Of a stretch of DNA of 64,000 bases, positions 63,889-64,000 are shown piece after piece. The notes under the pieces are model-generated. The model was given only the letters and a program-made list of their open reading frames with translations. It had not been told where the DNA came from and searched no databases. The DNA comes from Crossaster papposus (taxonomy: Eukaryota > Echinodermata > Asteroidea > Velatida > Solasteridae), in NCBI GenBank assembly GCA_037893245.1, contig JBAIAA010000434.1, forward strand, positions 62,001-126,000. The letters are read 5' to 3'. Both the position numbers and the translations under genes were made by a program. Positions within the stretch are counted from its first letter, which is position 1; every line of letters begins with the position of its first letter.

Positions 63889-63924
63889 AACTCGAGGGCT
63901 TGTTCCCACATCATGTGTTTATTT
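63889..63924 (+). repeat. 36-bp spacer, type B
   Basis: Last spacer; the window ends 76 bases (two monomers and a part) later. Confidence 0.95.
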
Positions 63925-64000
63925 CTTATGCACACTTCTTTCCCTTTACATATTTCTTATGCACACTTCTTTCCCTTTACATATTTCTTATGCACACTTC

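Larger units (their letters stand above)
1..64000 (+). repeat. 31-bp satellite array with 36-bp spacers
   Basis: The whole window is a head-to-tail array of a 31-bp monomer; a consensus copy is 57,690-57,720 (starts CTTATGCACAC, ends TTTACATATTT). ATG trinucleotides recur exactly every 31 bases (9, 40, 71 and so on), and the register is lost only at spacers and at a handful of indel monomers. No inverted monomer was seen. My tally is about 1,975 monomers, 72 spacers of 36 bp, one spacer of 32 bp, five 34-bp hybrid units, indel corrections and end fragments, which sums to 64,000. Common single-base variants are C1 to A, G or T, T2 to G, A10 to C, T13 to G, C14 to A, T23 to C and T31 to G. Function is unknown; satellites of this kind are usually heterochromatic. 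The species cannot be told from the sequence. Confidence 0.98.
60542..64000 (+). repeat. Right end: type B spacers only, dense cluster
   Basis: Spacer gaps are 27, 3, 9, 1, 3 and 58 monomers, then the window ends 76 bases after the spacer at 63,889. Spacers at 61415/61544 and 61926/62055 match at a shift of 511 bp, and both second spacers have a TTCACTTTA monomer 240 bp on (61,784 and 62,295). The 58-monomer block has scattered changes near 62,351-62,513 and 63,330-63,460. Confidence 0.87.

Noticed and set aside
1-64000. CRISPR array (31-bp direct repeat with 36-bp spacers looks superficially right)
   Set aside because: Monomers abut each other with no unique sequence between them, the 36-bp elements are copies of each other, and no cas gene is present.
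1-64000. Telomeric repeat
   Set aside because: The unit is not a G-rich telomere repeat such as TTAGGG or a known variant, and spacers and higher-order modules are not telomere-like. A subtelomeric location remains possible.
1-64000. G-quadruplex or i-motif from the GGG/CCC in every monomer
   Set aside because: Successive C3 tracts are 28 bases apart, too far for a standard quadruplex or i-motif loop.
1-64000. Transposon or retroelement remnants, rRNA spacer DNA, tRNA genes
   Set aside because: No terminal repeats, target duplications, coding fragments, tRNA-like fold or rRNA sequence were seen; every base is assigned to a monomer, a spacer or a simple derivative.

Overview
This window is one uninterrupted satellite-DNA array. 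I see no gene, RNA gene, mobile element or unique sequence in it. The basic unit is a 31-bp monomer, always in the same orientation; a consensus copy lies at 57,690-57,720, beginning CTTATGCACAC and ending TTTACATATTT. The top strand of the monomer holds 15 T, 9 C, 6 A and 1 G, so it is about 32% GC, 77% pyrimidine and strongly skewed. I count about 1,975 full-register monomers.

The array is punctuated by a second element: a 36-bp spacer (type copy 998-1033, AACTCGAGGG...CATCATGTGTTTATTT, with an XhoI site CTCGAG). It sits at the same point of the monomer register in every copy. There are 73 copies, one of them degenerate, plus five 8-bp stubs fused to a monomer. Monomers, spacers, stubs, a few indel monomers and the two partial ends add up to exactly 64,000 bases, so no stretch is left unexplained. 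Both ends of the window are inside the array, so the true array is longer.

Layout: from 1 to about 20 kb the array is variant-rich and built from reused modules of 14, 17, 24, 25 or 33 monomers between spacers, with large duplications at shifts of 3,872 and 6,339 bp. From 20 to 34 kb a different set of modules appears, marked by a spacer with an extra TAA and by TATTGCTTA monomers. From 34 to 51 kb there are long spacer-poor blocks of up to 119 monomers with an inner 23-24-monomer order. From 51 to 56.5 kb modules repeat at 2,398 bp. From 56.8 to 60.5 kb there are about 120 almost perfectly identical monomers broken only by a degenerate spacer. From 60.5 kb to the end all spacers are of one type (B), with a tight cluster at 61.4-62.1 kb.

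Organism: tens of kilobases of head-to-tail short satellite with higher-order repeats point to a eukaryotic nuclear chromosome (heterochromatin, centromere-proximal, subtelomeric or sex-chromosome DNA). I do not recognise the satellite and cannot name the species or the chromosomal location.

The very long forward reading frames (up to about 2,500 codons) are artefacts: the monomer has no stop in any forward frame and 31 is not a multiple of 3, so each frame cycles through the monomer every 93 bp. None is annotated as a gene.
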